Below are positions 7,310-16,929 of a stretch of 64,000 bases of DNA, in pieces (the first letter of the stretch is position 1; each line of letters starts with the position of its first letter). The DNA comes from Flammeovirgaceae bacterium UBA5585 (lineage in GTDB: Bacteria > Bacteroidota > Bacteroidia > Cytophagales > Cyclobacteriaceae). The notes under the pieces were generated by a model that was not told where the DNA came from, made no database searches, and saw nothing but the letters and a program-made list of their open reading frames with translations. Position numbers and translations under genes: made by a program. The stretch covers positions 124,001-188,000 of the forward strand of contig DILT01000014.1 in the NCBI GenBank assembly GCA_002425185.1. Reading direction: 5' to 3'.

Positions 7310-9586
7310 CTACTGGTTCCTCAGGGTTTCAAGGTTCTTGATAAATTGCTGATCGAGTAGATGCTGTGCAGAAACTTCTTTGCCAACTGATCGTGTCTCC
7401 ATCGGCAAAATTTCCCAAAAGGCCTTTTGAAGTTTTATCAGGATCGCCTGCCTTTCATTCGAAGCAAGCTCATTCGCTGACAGGGCTTTGAGTAATGAAA
7501 GGTGTTCAATGTATTTCGGGTTTTGTAGCGCAATAAAAGACAGTTCCTGTCCGGCTTTTATAAATGCCTCCCTGTCAACATTCAAAAAACCAGACTGTGG
7601 GTCGTTAATCTTTAGCTGAACGACAGATAATGCCGCCTGAATGGCAGGATAATTTGCTTGTTTGATAAACTCGTATTGATGGGTTGAGTTTCTCAACTCA
7701 CTTAAATCACCTGTTAATCGCCTTTCTTCTTTCAACGGTGGCGGATCAAATCCAACACGATGAACATAAATCCTGGAGTCCTGGCTGATTTCTTTTAACA
7801 GGTTCAATGCTTTGTATTGGTACGGAAGCGATTTTTCAGGATCATATAACCTTAAATGAAGTTCCGCGTCCCACATCACGGTAATGGCAGCCTTCAATTT
7901 CATTTTAATCGACTGGGCAAAAAAAGTAGCTTCCTCATCACTATCGTGGGCATGCAGAAAAGCATCTAAAGGATTTTCTTCTTTATCAGGATCATTATGG
8001 TCGTGTTGGTGTTTAGGCTGTGACGTTTCAGCTTTTGCCTGCACATGATTGTGTTCATTCTCCTTATCATGAACATGTCCATATTTTTCAGCAATATTTT
8101 CCTCCTCGTCATGATCGTGATCATCATCTTCAGTGGCAAAATTCTGCTGAATACCAATACCCGATTCAAACTCCTCACCCAAAAACTGACCGTAGCGAAG
8201 TCTCAGTACCTTTTGATCGTAGCCTAATTCATTACTTCTTGAATTAAAATCCTGCTTACTGGTCTTTTTCTTTTCAGCCAATAATTTCTCCGAATCAATG
8301 ATAATCTGGCGCTGACTTCGAAAGTATTCCGGCATCAAATCAACCCCCAAGCCCGAATCAGAAAATGACGCATCGCTGGTGGTATCCTGTAAAGAAACAA
8401 AGTAGGTATCGGTTCGACTGCGGTTAGGCACAGGTATTCTATTATCGATGGCTTCAATGTAGTAGTACAATTCATCACCGGGCTCCAATCCCAGTTTTTT
8501 CAAATCAATTAACCGGTATGCCTTCACCTGCTTGCCGGCAATTTTTTCGGGTGCGTTAAACAATAATTTTTCCTCCCTGAATTTCACCGACTCACCGCTT
8601 CCTTTACTCACCGTGGCAATAATGTGCGCTTCTGTTAGTCCATAATCATCAGTAAGCACAGCATTTACATCTACAGCGAGTTTATCGTTTTGAGTAAGCA
8701 CAATAAATTGCTGAACGTCATTCACGGTGATTTCCGGTGGATAGTCCTTTGAGACATCAATTCTGTAGTAATCAGAGTACATTACGACTCCACCAGCTTC
8801 TCGCCAGCCGATTTGATAAAACCCGGAGCGTTTGACGTAACGCCCGCCAACATAATTATTGTTCACCTGTTTTAACACGATACTGTCATTATCTGAGAAC
8901 AGTAAGAAAGCGTTGTGAATATTCCCATCAAATTGAATATTCCATTGAACCTGACTTCCTTCCGCCACTTCAAGATTTACTTCTGTGACAACACGCTTTG
9001 ATAAGTTGGTATAGGATGGTGGCGTAATACTGATGGATACCTTTTTTATTGACACAGGAAGTTCTGTTACTAGTTGCTCCCTGACTGTCTTGATGGTTTG
9101 ATTATTTATTGAAACATCCTTCCGTTCAACAAAAGATGATAATCCAACATAAACAACAACAGCCATGACAAGTGTAAATGAAGCCTGCATCAATTTATGC
9201 GGCAGCCTGATTTGTCCTGACAGCTCTTCAAACCGTGCCAACACAATCTGTTTTTGCAACTGCTGAAGTGGGGTGAGATCCATTTCTTGTGCTAAAAGCA
9301 GATCAGCGCTATCCTCTACTTGCGGATAGTGCTGATTGATGAAGTGTGTTAATCGGTTATCACTAACAGAAAATATTCCCAATACCAGGCAACGGCTGAT
9401 AAAAACTACAATTCCAATACCTGTTGCAGTGTAGATTGTCCATTCAAAATCAAATGATACTACCAACCCGACTGATAAAGCGATCAAGACGGCCGCTGCG
9501 GCCCACAATATCGATTCGCCCAGCCGAAGCCACAGGTACCGAAGCTTCATTAACCTTAAATAATTTGGTGTGTCTATGGCTTTCAT
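7310..9586 (-). CDS. DUF4175-like large membrane protein with a His/Asp-rich segment
   Basis: 758 residues from ATG at 9586, which overlaps the previous stop by four bases (ATGA); an upstream in-frame start at 9649 would run 67 bp into that gene and is less likely. N-terminal membrane helices lie near residues 20-60 and about 135-155. The middle contains a beta-rich region beginning KKVSISITPPSYTNLSKR, as in DUF4175-type proteins. Residues about 479-545 are very rich in His, Asp and Glu, with 11 histidines (DDDHDHDEEE, HVHD, EHNHV, KHQHDHND, LHAHD), which could bind metal ions. The C-terminal part is helical. Function is unknown; position between BatA-type and GATase-like genes ties it to the MoxR module. 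Confidence 0.75.
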   Translation of the reverse strand: MKAIDTPNYLRLMKLRYLWLRLGESILWAAAAVLIALSVGLVVSFDFEWTIYTATGIGIVVFISRCLVLGIFSVSDNRLTHFINQHYPQVEDSADLLLAQEMDLTPLQQLQKQIVLARFEELSGQIRLPHKLMQASFTLVMAVVVYVGLSSFVERKDVSINNQTIKTVREQLVTELPVSIKKVSISITPPSYTNLSKRVVTEVNLEVAEGSQVQWNIQFDGNIHNAFLLFSDNDSIVLKQVNNNYVGGRYVKRSGFYQIGWREAGGVVMYSDYYRIDVSKDYPPEITVNDVQQFIVLTQNDKLAVDVNAVLTDDYGLTEAHIIATVSKGSGESVKFREEKLLFNAPEKIAGKQVKAYRLIDLKKLGLEPGDELYYYIEAIDNRIPVPNRSRTDTYFVSLQDTTSDASFSDSGLGVDLMPEYFRSQRQIIIDSEKLLAEKKKTSKQDFNSRSNELGYDQKVLRLRYGQFLGEEFESGIGIQQNFATEDDDHDHDEEENIAEKYGHVHDKENEHNHVQAKAETSQPKHQHDHNDPDKEENPLDAFLHAHDSDEEATFFAQSIKMKLKAAITVMWDAELHLRLYDPEKSLPYQYKALNLLKEISQDSRIYVHRVGFDPPPLKEERRLTGDLSELRNSTHQYEFIKQANYPAIQAALSVVQLKINDPQSGFLNVDREAFIKAGQELSFIALQNPKYIEHLSLLKALSANELASNERQAILIKLQKAFWEILPMETRSVGKEVSAQHLLDQQFIKNLETLRNQ

Positions 9587-10806
9587 TGGTTTCTTTTCAA
9601 GGCAAGTAACCGTTCGACAATTAATGTGAAGAATATAAGCACCATCCAATACACATTCTGGTTACCCGGAATGCTGGTTGCTTTCCTCTCACTAACCTGA
9701 CCTGTTACTGACCAGGCAGCTTGCTCGGGCAGTACACGTCTGTCATTCACCTCTACGCTTTCTGAAAATTTCCCTACCGGTAGTAAAATTTCTGAAAGTC
9801 GTATTACCAAATGAGAATTCAATGCGATGCCTTCATTCAATCTTGCATTCAATCTCCAGTAAGTTGGCATTACTTGCTCAAACACTATTCGGTCATTTGT
9901 GATTTCAGTATTATTATAGGCGATGATGGGTAAATCACGTACTTCAGGCTTTCGATCCGACAACCAGATTACCCAATCTGCTTTACGTACCGGATTATAG
10001 TCGCTAACCGAAACATCGCTGATGACAAAAATAAACGGAGCATTTTGCTGAATAACTTGCAAAGCAGCCAGCATAATTTCTTTATCGTATTCATATTCGT
10101 TATCGCTGACCAGCGTAATCAAAAGCGTATCGGCCGGCACGGCTGTCTGACCATTATCCGAAACCTTTGTGGAAAAATGCGTTTTTAATGCGTTGGATGA
10201 TCCAGTGCGCTTCCATATTACGTTACCCATATCAATAGCAGCCATTGCAAACTCCTGCTGAGTTGGATTTTTTGCAATCCACTGAACATTATCCGGCAGA
10301 CTAACCCTTTGACCACTGAAATTTCGCAGGTAGTTATTAGAAAGCACCACAGCCTGCGCAACAGCCTCTGCCTGCAATGTCTGTGCTAACAACCAATAAT
10401 TGATACTGCCATTTAATTCAGAACCATCATCCACTAACGGAAATCCTGCATACAAATGGCGCAGTTCATAACCCTGATCCCGCAAACTATCAATCAAGGG
10501 CATAAAATCATTATCACGCTCCAGCCCCTTCTCCACCACCAGCCATTTTTTATCATCCCTTGATTCAAAAGAAAAGTAAAGTCCACTTAAAAAGAAAATA
10601 ATAAACAGCAACAGCAGACAACGCACCAGCAGTAACCAAATTTCATTTAACCGGATACTGCTAAAACTTGCTGATGTTGAATCCACCACATGGCGTACAC
10701 TGCCCAGCCGGATCACATTCCCTTCCTTGCGGCTCAGCAAATGAATAGCTACCGGAAGTAATAAACCGGTCAAGCCCCACAACCATATCGGATTCAGAAA
10801 CGACAT
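9583..10806 (-). CDS. BatA domain-containing membrane protein
   Basis: 407 residues. The first ~80 residues match the BatA (aerotolerance regulator N-terminal) pattern: MSFLNPIWLWGLTGLLLPVA, HLLSR, then a second helix at about 57-80. The central part (about 95-345) looks like a degenerate von Willebrand/GATase-like domain (VIWLSDRKPEVRDLPI), without a clear MIDAS motif. A C-terminal helix (NVYWMVLIFFTLIVERLLAL) ends the protein. Its start is one base after the DUF58 stop and its stop overlaps the DUF4175-like start, so the three are co-translated. Bat proteins were linked to aerotolerance and envelope stress in Bacteroides and Leptospira; the precise role is unknown. Confidence 0.85.
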   Translation of the reverse strand: MSFLNPIWLWGLTGLLLPVAIHLLSRKEGNVIRLGSVRHVVDSTSASFSSIRLNEIWLLLVRCLLLLFIIFFLSGLYFSFESRDDKKWLVVEKGLERDNDFMPLIDSLRDQGYELRHLYAGFPLVDDGSELNGSINYWLLAQTLQAEAVAQAVVLSNNYLRNFSGQRVSLPDNVQWIAKNPTQQEFAMAAIDMGNVIWKRTGSSNALKTHFSTKVSDNGQTAVPADTLLITLVSDNEYEYDKEIMLAALQVIQQNAPFIFVISDVSVSDYNPVRKADWVIWLSDRKPEVRDLPIIAYNNTEITNDRIVFEQVMPTYWRLNARLNEGIALNSHLVIRLSEILLPVGKFSESVEVNDRRVLPEQAAWSVTGQVSERKATSIPGNQNVYWMVLIFFTLIVERLLALKRNQ

Positions 10807-10807
10807 G

Positions 10808-11704
10808 TTACCGGTTTATTATTTTTCGGATTTTCAGAAAATCACGAAGTGTTTGCTCAATCGGATCATTCATCACCACCAACTGGTAATTGATATGTTT
10901 TTCCAGCATCCATGCTCTTGACTGTTTTACCCACCCGGCAACCCGTTCCTTGTATTCTTTCTGCTGAATAGTTGCATCGGCCTTCACCCGAACGTTACTC
11001 TCCAAATCCTCAAACGTAAACGACCCTTCAAAATCGAAATCACGTTCGTGTTTGCCCAGAATATGAAATACAATTACTTCGTTGCGCGGGGTTTTCAGTC
11101 GTGAAATAAAGCGAAACAAATCCTCTTGTTCATCATACAGATCCGTAAAGAAAAGAATCATTTCCTTACCATGATGATCATACAGCAACTCCAGTCCATT
11201 TCCCTTTTTCCAGGTGCCTTCACTTTTTACCTTCACCAGTTCATTTAAAAAGCGCATAAACTGCTGTTGCTCAAAACGGGGTTGCACTACGCTGATGTTG
11301 CGTTCATTCACGGTATACAATCCAAACGTATCGCTTTGCTTTCGCGCCAGGTAAGCCAATGCCGCAATCATTACTTTGGCAAACTGAAGTTTTGTAACTC
11401 CATCTTCCATATACGCCATGGAGTGACTGGCGTCCAACATAAATTTTACGGTAATGTTGGTTTCAATATCAGCTTGCTTGATAAAATAGCGTCCGGACCG
11501 CGCATACATTTTCCAATCGAGTTGACGCAGATCATCACCAGGTTCATAATTTCTATACTGACTGAATTCCTGCCCTGCCCCAACCGACTGGCTTTTATTA
11601 CTTCCGCTCATAAAGCCTTCCACAATAATTCGTGCAATCAACTCCAGCCCGTTAACCGTGTTGAGTATTTCAGGTTTCAGCAATGATTTAACCTGGGCAT
11701 GCAT
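10808..11704 (-). CDS. DUF58 domain protein (VWA-like partner of MoxR)
   Basis: 298 residues. The DUF58 signature is visible: GAGQEFSQYRNYEPGDDLRQ near residues 42-61, followed by DWKMYARSGRYFIKQ. The VWA-like part carries MLDASHSMAYMEDG (a DxSxS MIDAS-like motif near 90-96). No membrane segment is evident, so it is cytoplasmic. DUF58 proteins are nearly always beside MoxR ATPases, here three bases downstream of the MoxR stop. The pair probably acts as a chaperone that inserts or activates cofactors or assembles envelope complexes; the client is unknown. Confidence 0.92.
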   Translation of the reverse strand: MHAQVKSLLKPEILNTVNGLELIARIIVEGFMSGSNKSQSVGAGQEFSQYRNYEPGDDLRQLDWKMYARSGRYFIKQADIETNITVKFMLDASHSMAYMEDGVTKLQFAKVMIAALAYLARKQSDTFGLYTVNERNISVVQPRFEQQQFMRFLNELVKVKSEGTWKKGNGLELLYDHHGKEMILFFTDLYDEQEDLFRFISRLKTPRNEVIVFHILGKHERDFDFEGSFTFEDLESNVRVKADATIQQKEYKERVAGWVKQSRAWMLEKHINYQLVVMNDPIEQTLRDFLKIRKIINR

Positions 11705-11707
11705 GTA

Positions 11708-12721
11708 TTAAATGCGATTAGCGGGAGTGGAAAGTACAATCTGAAAAAGTTTTTCCGTTACCTGATCCGGGGTTACGCCTTCAGCTTCCGCTTTAAAATT
11801 CATGAGTATACGATGACGCAGTACCGGAAAAGCTACATGACGGATGTCATCCTGCGTTACCGCAAAACGTCCCTGAAGCAGTGCGCGTGCTTTGGCGGTT
11901 AAAATCATGGCCTGTCCGGCCCGTGGACCAGCACCCCACCGAACCCACTCTTTTACATAGTTGTCGGAGTTTTCTCCGGGGCGTGTGGCTCGTACCAACC
12001 GGTTGACCAAATCAATCAGGTCGGGGTTGATGTGCACTTCGCGAACAAGCGCCTGTGCTTGCAGAATTTTTGATCCGTCCAGAATTTTCTTAATGACAAC
12101 ATTTCTGCTGCTGGTTGTACTCTCTAATACCGAGCGCTCTTCTTCAGCTGTTGGGTAATTCACTTTGATGTATAACAGAAAGCGATCCAACTGGGCTTCA
12201 GGCAATGGAAATGTTCCGGCTTGTTCAATTGGATTTTGCGTGGCCAGGATAAAGAAAGGTTTTTCCAGCGGATAGGTCATGCCGCCATACGTAACGGCAA
12301 ACTCCTGCATAGCCTCCAGCAAAGCCGATTGTGTTTTGGGTGATGTGCGGTTGATTTCATCGGCCAGAAGGATGTTGGCGAAAATGGGGCCCTGATTAAA
12401 CTTGAAGAAACGCTTTCCGGTAGAATGATCTTCCTCCAGTATTTCCGTTCCGATAATATCCGAAGGCATCAGGTCGGGTGTGAACTGAATACGCCTGAAT
12501 TTTAAATCAATAGCTTCCGATAACGTGCGGATCATTAACGTTTTCGCTAACCCCGGCACACCCTCCAGTAATCCATGACCACCAGCCAGAAACGTAATCA
12601 ACAACTGATCAATCGTCTCTTCCTGCCCCACAATTACTTTCTTAATCTCCTTCTTCAATTCAGCAAGCTTGCTGATAATTTCATTTACCGTTTGTTCCGT
12701 GGCTTTTAAATCTGTTGTCAT
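11708..12721 (-). CDS. MoxR-family AAA+ ATPase
   Basis: 337 residues. Walker A GVPGLAKT (54-61), Walker B ILLADEIN (117-124), sensor region FFILATQNPIEQAGTFPLPEAQ (near 156-177), and the C-terminal helical lid. Length fits MoxR. ATPases of this family partner with VWA or DUF58 proteins as chaperones in maturation of metal enzymes and envelope complexes. It follows the DUF4159 gene by 13 bp and precedes DUF58 by 3 bp, so DUF4159-moxR-DUF58-batA-DUF4175-GATase reads as one operon. Confidence 0.93.
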   Translation of the reverse strand: MTTDLKATEQTVNEIISKLAELKKEIKKVIVGQEETIDQLLITFLAGGHGLLEGVPGLAKTLMIRTLSEAIDLKFRRIQFTPDLMPSDIIGTEILEEDHSTGKRFFKFNQGPIFANILLADEINRTSPKTQSALLEAMQEFAVTYGGMTYPLEKPFFILATQNPIEQAGTFPLPEAQLDRFLLYIKVNYPTAEEERSVLESTTSSRNVVIKKILDGSKILQAQALVREVHINPDLIDLVNRLVRATRPGENSDNYVKEWVRWGAGPRAGQAMILTAKARALLQGRFAVTQDDIRHVAFPVLRHRILMNFKAEAEGVTPDQVTEKLFQIVLSTPANRI

Positions 12722-12734
12722 AGTGTTTTATGGC

Positions 12735-13358
12735 TTACCGCAATAGCGCGTACATCACAATGTTTACGCTAAACCGGGTATTGTCAATTTTATAAAAACG
12801 TTTATTCCGAAAATCGTAGTCCCATTCACAGCCGTAATCCTTATTGCTATACAGAATGCCCATCCGTCCGTTGATCTCAATAGCCTTCAGGTAATCGTGC
12901 ACCAGGTCATCACCCCAGCCATTCAATTCCTGTGAAGTAGTGGGCGGTCCATCAAACGTAAAAAAGGAAGAATAGACAGCATGGTTGTTTGGTATCTTTT
13001 TCAACGCCTGTGCTCCGAAGATACGTTCCATTTGCGATTCAAACGACTTGGCAAACAAGCCGTCAATATCATGGTTGCAATCATCCACAAATACAAACCC
13101 ACCGTTGCGCACATACTTTTCAAAATTCTCCCGCTCCTGGGCGGTGAACTCCACCAGCTTATGGCCGCTCAGATAACAGAACGGACACCTGAAAATATCT
13201 GTGCTGCTTAACGGAACAATATTTTCACGGGTATCAATGGGTAAGGTTGTATACTCAATAAGCGAGTTCAATAAATTGGAAGGCATGCGCTGATCAACAT
13301 CCCAGTCACCGGAATCGTACTGAAGGCGGGTGAAGAAGAATTTATCAGCGGTTTGCAT
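12735..13358 (-). CDS. DUF4159 domain protein
   Basis: 207 residues with no signal peptide in the frame. Segments RLQYDSGDWDVDQRMPSNLL (12-31), then YLSGHKLVEFTAQE, RNGGFVFVDDCNHD (near 85-98) and the C-terminal DYGCEWDYDFRN are typical of DUF4159, a GATase-like fold common in Bacteroidota MoxR operons. It is the first gene of the run and is separated from tldE by a hairpin. In homologues a transmembrane part may be fused; here the domain stands alone. Function unknown. Confidence 0.8.
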   Translation of the reverse strand: MQTADKFFFTRLQYDSGDWDVDQRMPSNLLNSLIEYTTLPIDTRENIVPLSSTDIFRCPFCYLSGHKLVEFTAQERENFEKYVRNGGFVFVDDCNHDIDGLFAKSFESQMERIFGAQALKKIPNNHAVYSSFFTFDGPPTTSQELNGWGDDLVHDYLKAIEINGRMGILYSNKDYGCEWDYDFRNKRFYKIDNTRFSVNIVMYALLR

Positions 13359-13423
13359 AGTATTAGCAATGCAATTTGCAGGTTATCAATCAATGATTAC
13401 CCGAAAATTACTCAAACGGAAAA

Positions 13424-13470
13424 TTCACCAATCATTTGGTTGTTGCCTACACAACAAATTAATTGGTGAA
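13424..13470 (-). terminator. Long hairpin between the tldE and DUF4159 genes
   Basis: Perfect arms TTCACCAAT (13424-13432) and ATTGGTGAA (13462-13470) enclose a second stem TTGTTG/CAACAA. On the minus strand a short T run follows. It lies eight bases after the tldE stop, so it probably ends the tldD/tldE transcript before the MoxR module. Confidence 0.55.
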
Positions 13471-13477
13471 GTAAATA

Positions 13478-14812
13478 TTAAACTGCATCCGATAAACTGG
13501 TAAATGTAAAGTCGCGAATCTTTAACGGTGGAAGAACATAGTTCAATTCCGATTCCACACTTACTGTACGCTCTGCTTTACCCAACTCTTCCAGGTTGTT
13601 GAGCATGATCACCGGGCTTTCATTAAACCGTAGGTTTTTAATGGGATGCTTTATTTTTCCATTCTCAATATAAAAGGTACCATCGCGGGTCAAGCCGGTT
13701 AACAGCAAGGACTGCGGATCAACATCGCGTATATACCAAAGACGCGTAACTAAAATTCCCTTCTTCGTGCCCTTAATCAAATCTTCCAACGATTTTGTCC
13801 CCCCTTGCATAATGATGCCTCCGGGGAATGGAACAGCCTTCGCCCCCTTTTGCTCAGCCCAGTAGCGTGAGTAGATCAGGTTTTTTACCACACCCTTTTC
13901 AATCCACGAAATTTTTTCCTGTGGCAGTCCGTCTCCACTCCAGGTTGATGTTGGCAATTCAGGATGCTGCGGATCGGAATAAATCGTTACCCGCTCATCC
14001 ACCAACTTTTCACCCAACCGGGTTTGGCCACCGGCTTTGCTTAAGTAACTCCTGCCTTCATCAGCCTGCCGGGCATCCATACCAAACAGGATGCGCTCCA
14101 ACAAAACAGCTACGGCTGCAGGCTCCAATATAACCGTGTATTTACCCGGCTCAATCGCTTTGGCGTCAGCCGACCTCACCGCCTTTTCTGTCGCAATTTG
14201 TGTGGCTTTTTTAGTATCCAGTTTAGTAACATCGTTGTAACCCCGTGTTGCGTAGCCCGATCCGCGGCCATCTTCGGTACGAACAGTCACATTAAAGGCA
14301 ACATTGGTAAAAGTGTTGTACGCAAAAAGTCCTTTTGAATTCATCATGGCAGAAAAACCCGTGGAGTCTTCCAGGAAACCTGCGGCTACTGCTTTAGCAT
14401 CTTTAGATACCTGAAGACTTTGCGCAACCATATCAGTGCGCTGCTTCGGGGTGATCTGAGCAGTAGCTGGTACAAAAGTTTGCGATTCCTTGTATTGCTG
14501 CGGGCCTAAAAACGGAACATACTCCGGGTTTTCCGGTGCCAGCTGGGCAAGTTCTTCCGAACGCCTCACTACTTTTTCAAGTGATGCGTCATCTAACTCA
14601 TTGATAGTGGCAACACCTGATTTTTTTCCGTACGCGCTGGCAACTACAATTTGTGTTTGACTGATGCGGCCGCTGGTAGATACAGCATTTCGTGCATAAC
14701 GAACATTGCCGTTATCGGTGCCGGTTAAATTTACTTCGCACTCATCGGCCTTTGAATAGCTTAGTATTTTTTTCAACAGAGCCTGGGCTTCGTCTTTTGT
14801 AAGTATAGGCAT
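13478..14812 (-). CDS. TldE/PmbA-family protein, copy 1
   Basis: 444 residues. Conserved features of the U62 family: N-terminal NGNVRYARNAVSTSGRISQT region, AGFLEDSTGFSAMMNSKG (near 140-157) and the C-terminal IENGKIKHPIKNLRFNESPV and TFTSLSDAV. TldE lacks the HExxxH site found in TldD and is the non-catalytic half of the TldD-TldE heterodimer that processes unfolded peptides (for example in microcin B17 maturation). There is no signal peptide, although the adjacent TldD carries a twin-arginine signal. It follows tldD copy 1 by four bases. Confidence 0.88.
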   Translation of the reverse strand: MPILTKDEAQALLKKILSYSKADECEVNLTGTDNGNVRYARNAVSTSGRISQTQIVVASAYGKKSGVATINELDDASLEKVVRRSEELAQLAPENPEYVPFLGPQQYKESQTFVPATAQITPKQRTDMVAQSLQVSKDAKAVAAGFLEDSTGFSAMMNSKGLFAYNTFTNVAFNVTVRTEDGRGSGYATRGYNDVTKLDTKKATQIATEKAVRSADAKAIEPGKYTVILEPAAVAVLLERILFGMDARQADEGRSYLSKAGGQTRLGEKLVDERVTIYSDPQHPELPTSTWSGDGLPQEKISWIEKGVVKNLIYSRYWAEQKGAKAVPFPGGIIMQGGTKSLEDLIKGTKKGILVTRLWYIRDVDPQSLLLTGLTRDGTFYIENGKIKHPIKNLRFNESPVIMLNNLEELGKAERTVSVESELNYVLPPLKIRDFTFTSLSDAV

Positions 14813-14816
14813 AATA

Positions 14817-16454
14817 TTATCCGATATTTCGTGATGTATTGATTACGTTAACGCCATTGAAGCGTGCAGTTGATGATCCGTGCGATACGGCACTGATCTG
14901 GCCGGGTTGTCCCTTACCATCAAAAAACGAACCGCCCAGGCGATAATCCCGCTCATCGGCTATGCCGGTGCAGGCATTCCAGAAATCCTGAGTGTTGGCC
15001 TGATAAGCAACATCGCGCAGCATGCCTTCAATCTTTCCATTCTTTATTTCATAGAAAAGCTGTCCACCAAACTGGAAATTATAACGCTGCTGGTCGATTG
15101 AAAACGAACCATCGCCAATGATATAAATACCTTTTTCAACTCCTTTAATAAGATCTTCAACAGTTTTCCCATCCTTACCGGCCTGAAGCGACACATTGGG
15201 CATGCGTTGGAACTGAACACTGCTCCAATTGTCTGCATAGCAGCATCCCTGTGATTCATTGAGTCCGAGAATGTGCGCCTGGTCGCGTATAGCCTGATAG
15301 TTTACCAGTATTCCGTCTTTGATAATATCCCAGCGCTTACACGGCACACCTTCATCATCATAACCCACGGCACCCAGTGAACCTACTTGTGTTTTGTCGG
15401 CAAACAAATTCACCATAGGGCTTCCAAAATTGAATTTCTTCGATTGCCACTTATCCAACGTAAGAAAACTGGTTCCGGCATAATTGGCTTCATAGCCCAG
15501 CACACGATCAAGTTCGGAAGGGTGGCCAACGGATTCATGAATTGTTAACCACAGGTGTGATGGATCAAGGATCAAATCATACTTACCTGCTTCCACCGAT
15601 TTTGCTTTCAATTTTTCTCCCACTTGTTGCGCGCCTAACCTCGCATCTTCAATCATATCGTAACGACCCTTGTATAAAACTGTTTGGCCTTGGATTTTAT
15701 CCTGCGGCCTCGCATACAGGTACTCATACCCCATGCCCATTGGAGAACTCAGGGAATTTCGTGTATCGAACTTGCCCGTAGTGGCATCGATTTTTGTAAT
15801 AAAGAATGTAGGCCATATACGGTGAACATCCTGATCGATGTAGGATCCATCGGTGGATGCGAAATATTTTTGCTCATTCACAATGAACATGAATGAGTTA
15901 ATGTAGCTGGCGCCTTCCTTTAACGCTGCATCATTTACATTTAAAAGCAGATCAACTTTTTCTTTAATGGGAACTTCAAAAGCATTTTTCTCAATGGGCG
16001 CCTTCCAACTTACTTCACCCAAACCTTTTTGCGGGGCCAGCTGAACGGGTTCAATCAGTAAGCGCGAATTCTCTTTTGCAATACTAACAGCAAGCTCTGC
16101 TGCTTTCGCAATACTATCGTTATCCAACTTGTCGGTAGCGGCAAAGCCCCAACTCCCGTTGGAAATAACCCGAATGCCCATTCCAAACGATTCGGTATTT
16201 ACAATGTTCTGCACTTTGTCTTCACGGGTAATGATAAACTGATTCAGATAGCGACCTATACGGACATCCGTATAGGTGGCTCCTTTGCTGCGGGCGGCAT
16301 TTAAGGCCACATCGGCCATGCGCTTTTTTAGTGCAGGGTCAACTGGTTCAAGTGCCTGCTGCCAGGCAATGGGATTTCCCATAACGGGTATACCCGGCAG
16401 CATGGTGGCCGCAGCGCCCATGCCGGTTAAATAAATAAAGTCTCTTCGTTTCAA
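14817..16454 (-). CDS. TldD-family metallopeptidase with twin-arginine signal, copy 1
   Basis: 545 residues. The N terminus MKRRDFIYLTGMGAAATMLP is a twin-arginine-type signal (RRDFIYL). The zinc-site HExxxH is HESVGH at 306-311, in the conserved context LWLTIHESVGHPSELDRVLG. The C terminus has DERDYRLGGSFFDGKGQPGQ and AVSHGSSTARFNGVNV. The family hydrolyses small or unfolded peptides together with TldE. The signal implies export by Tat, unlike E. coli TldD. Copy 1 pairs with the TldE at 13478-14812. Confidence 0.92.
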   Translation of the reverse strand: MKRRDFIYLTGMGAAATMLPGIPVMGNPIAWQQALEPVDPALKKRMADVALNAARSKGATYTDVRIGRYLNQFIITREDKVQNIVNTESFGMGIRVISNGSWGFAATDKLDNDSIAKAAELAVSIAKENSRLLIEPVQLAPQKGLGEVSWKAPIEKNAFEVPIKEKVDLLLNVNDAALKEGASYINSFMFIVNEQKYFASTDGSYIDQDVHRIWPTFFITKIDATTGKFDTRNSLSSPMGMGYEYLYARPQDKIQGQTVLYKGRYDMIEDARLGAQQVGEKLKAKSVEAGKYDLILDPSHLWLTIHESVGHPSELDRVLGYEANYAGTSFLTLDKWQSKKFNFGSPMVNLFADKTQVGSLGAVGYDDEGVPCKRWDIIKDGILVNYQAIRDQAHILGLNESQGCCYADNWSSVQFQRMPNVSLQAGKDGKTVEDLIKGVEKGIYIIGDGSFSIDQQRYNFQFGGQLFYEIKNGKIEGMLRDVAYQANTQDFWNACTGIADERDYRLGGSFFDGKGQPGQISAVSHGSSTARFNGVNVINTSRNIG

Positions 16455-16650
16455 GTGATTTGGGGTTTAATTGCTTTTACAGTCTATGATGCAGAATCAT
16501 GAAGATTAGTACATCTTCCCATCCATTTAGTTACAGCTCAAGTTAGGAAAAGATTTGAGTGGCCGTATAGTTGTTTTGGCGGATTCTGATTGAGCTAACA
16601 ATAGTCTGAAGTCATCAATTGGCACAAAAAAAATAGTAGTACTTATTTTT

Positions 16651-16760
16651 CAGCATGCTCAGACAGCGCCTTGGCCAATCCCTGCCTGACGGCAGGCAGG
16701 TTTGGCCTGGTGGTGGCATGTGCGTATTGGGCACAGTGCTGGATGAGCATGCGGGGCCAC
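16651..16760. repeat. GC-rich hairpin island in a 475-bp gap
   Basis: The gap from 16455 to 16929 has no credible gene. A GC-rich block has arms GCATGCTC (16653-16660) and GAGCATGC (16745-16752). Inside are TTGGCCAA/TTTGGCC arms around CCTGCC-TGAC-GGCAGG (16681-16696), and just after is GGGCC-ACGC-GGCCC. The 20-bp core at 16681-16700 recurs with two changes at 36731-36750, so it is an interspersed repeat. The rest of the gap (16455-16650) shows nothing I can name. Confidence 0.6.
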
Positions 16761-16867
16761 GCGGCCCGGGAGCGCTAGATGACGCACCCTTTAACCCCAT
16801 GCAAGTTCTTATGACCATTAAGAAATCCAATATCTCTAGAGTAGCCTATGAATAATCGTAAATGAAA

Positions 16868-16906
16868 ACGCTCAAAACCACCATAATCAATGATGGCTTT
16901 GAGCGT
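16868..16906 (-). terminator. Terminator after tldE copy 2
   Basis: Arms ACGCTCAAA (16868-16876) and TTTGAGCGT (16898-16906), with inner pairing CCAT/ATGG; on the minus strand four T follow. It lies about 24 bp past the tldE copy 2 stop, so this gene and tldD copy 1 are probably in separate transcripts. Confidence 0.6.
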
Positions 16907-16929
16907 CTGAAATCAATTTAACTCAAAGG

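Noticed and set aside
9587..9649. Upstream start for the DUF4175-like gene
   Set aside because: It would extend 67 bp into the BatA-type gene. The ATG at 9586 forms a normal four-base ATGA overlap and the extra residues look random.
16615..16855. Two overlapping ORFs (71 and 66 codons) in the 475-bp gap, one on each strand
   Set aside because: They run through nested GC-rich palindromes, show no domain, and the two strands give equally odd translations. The DNA is better explained as a repeat.
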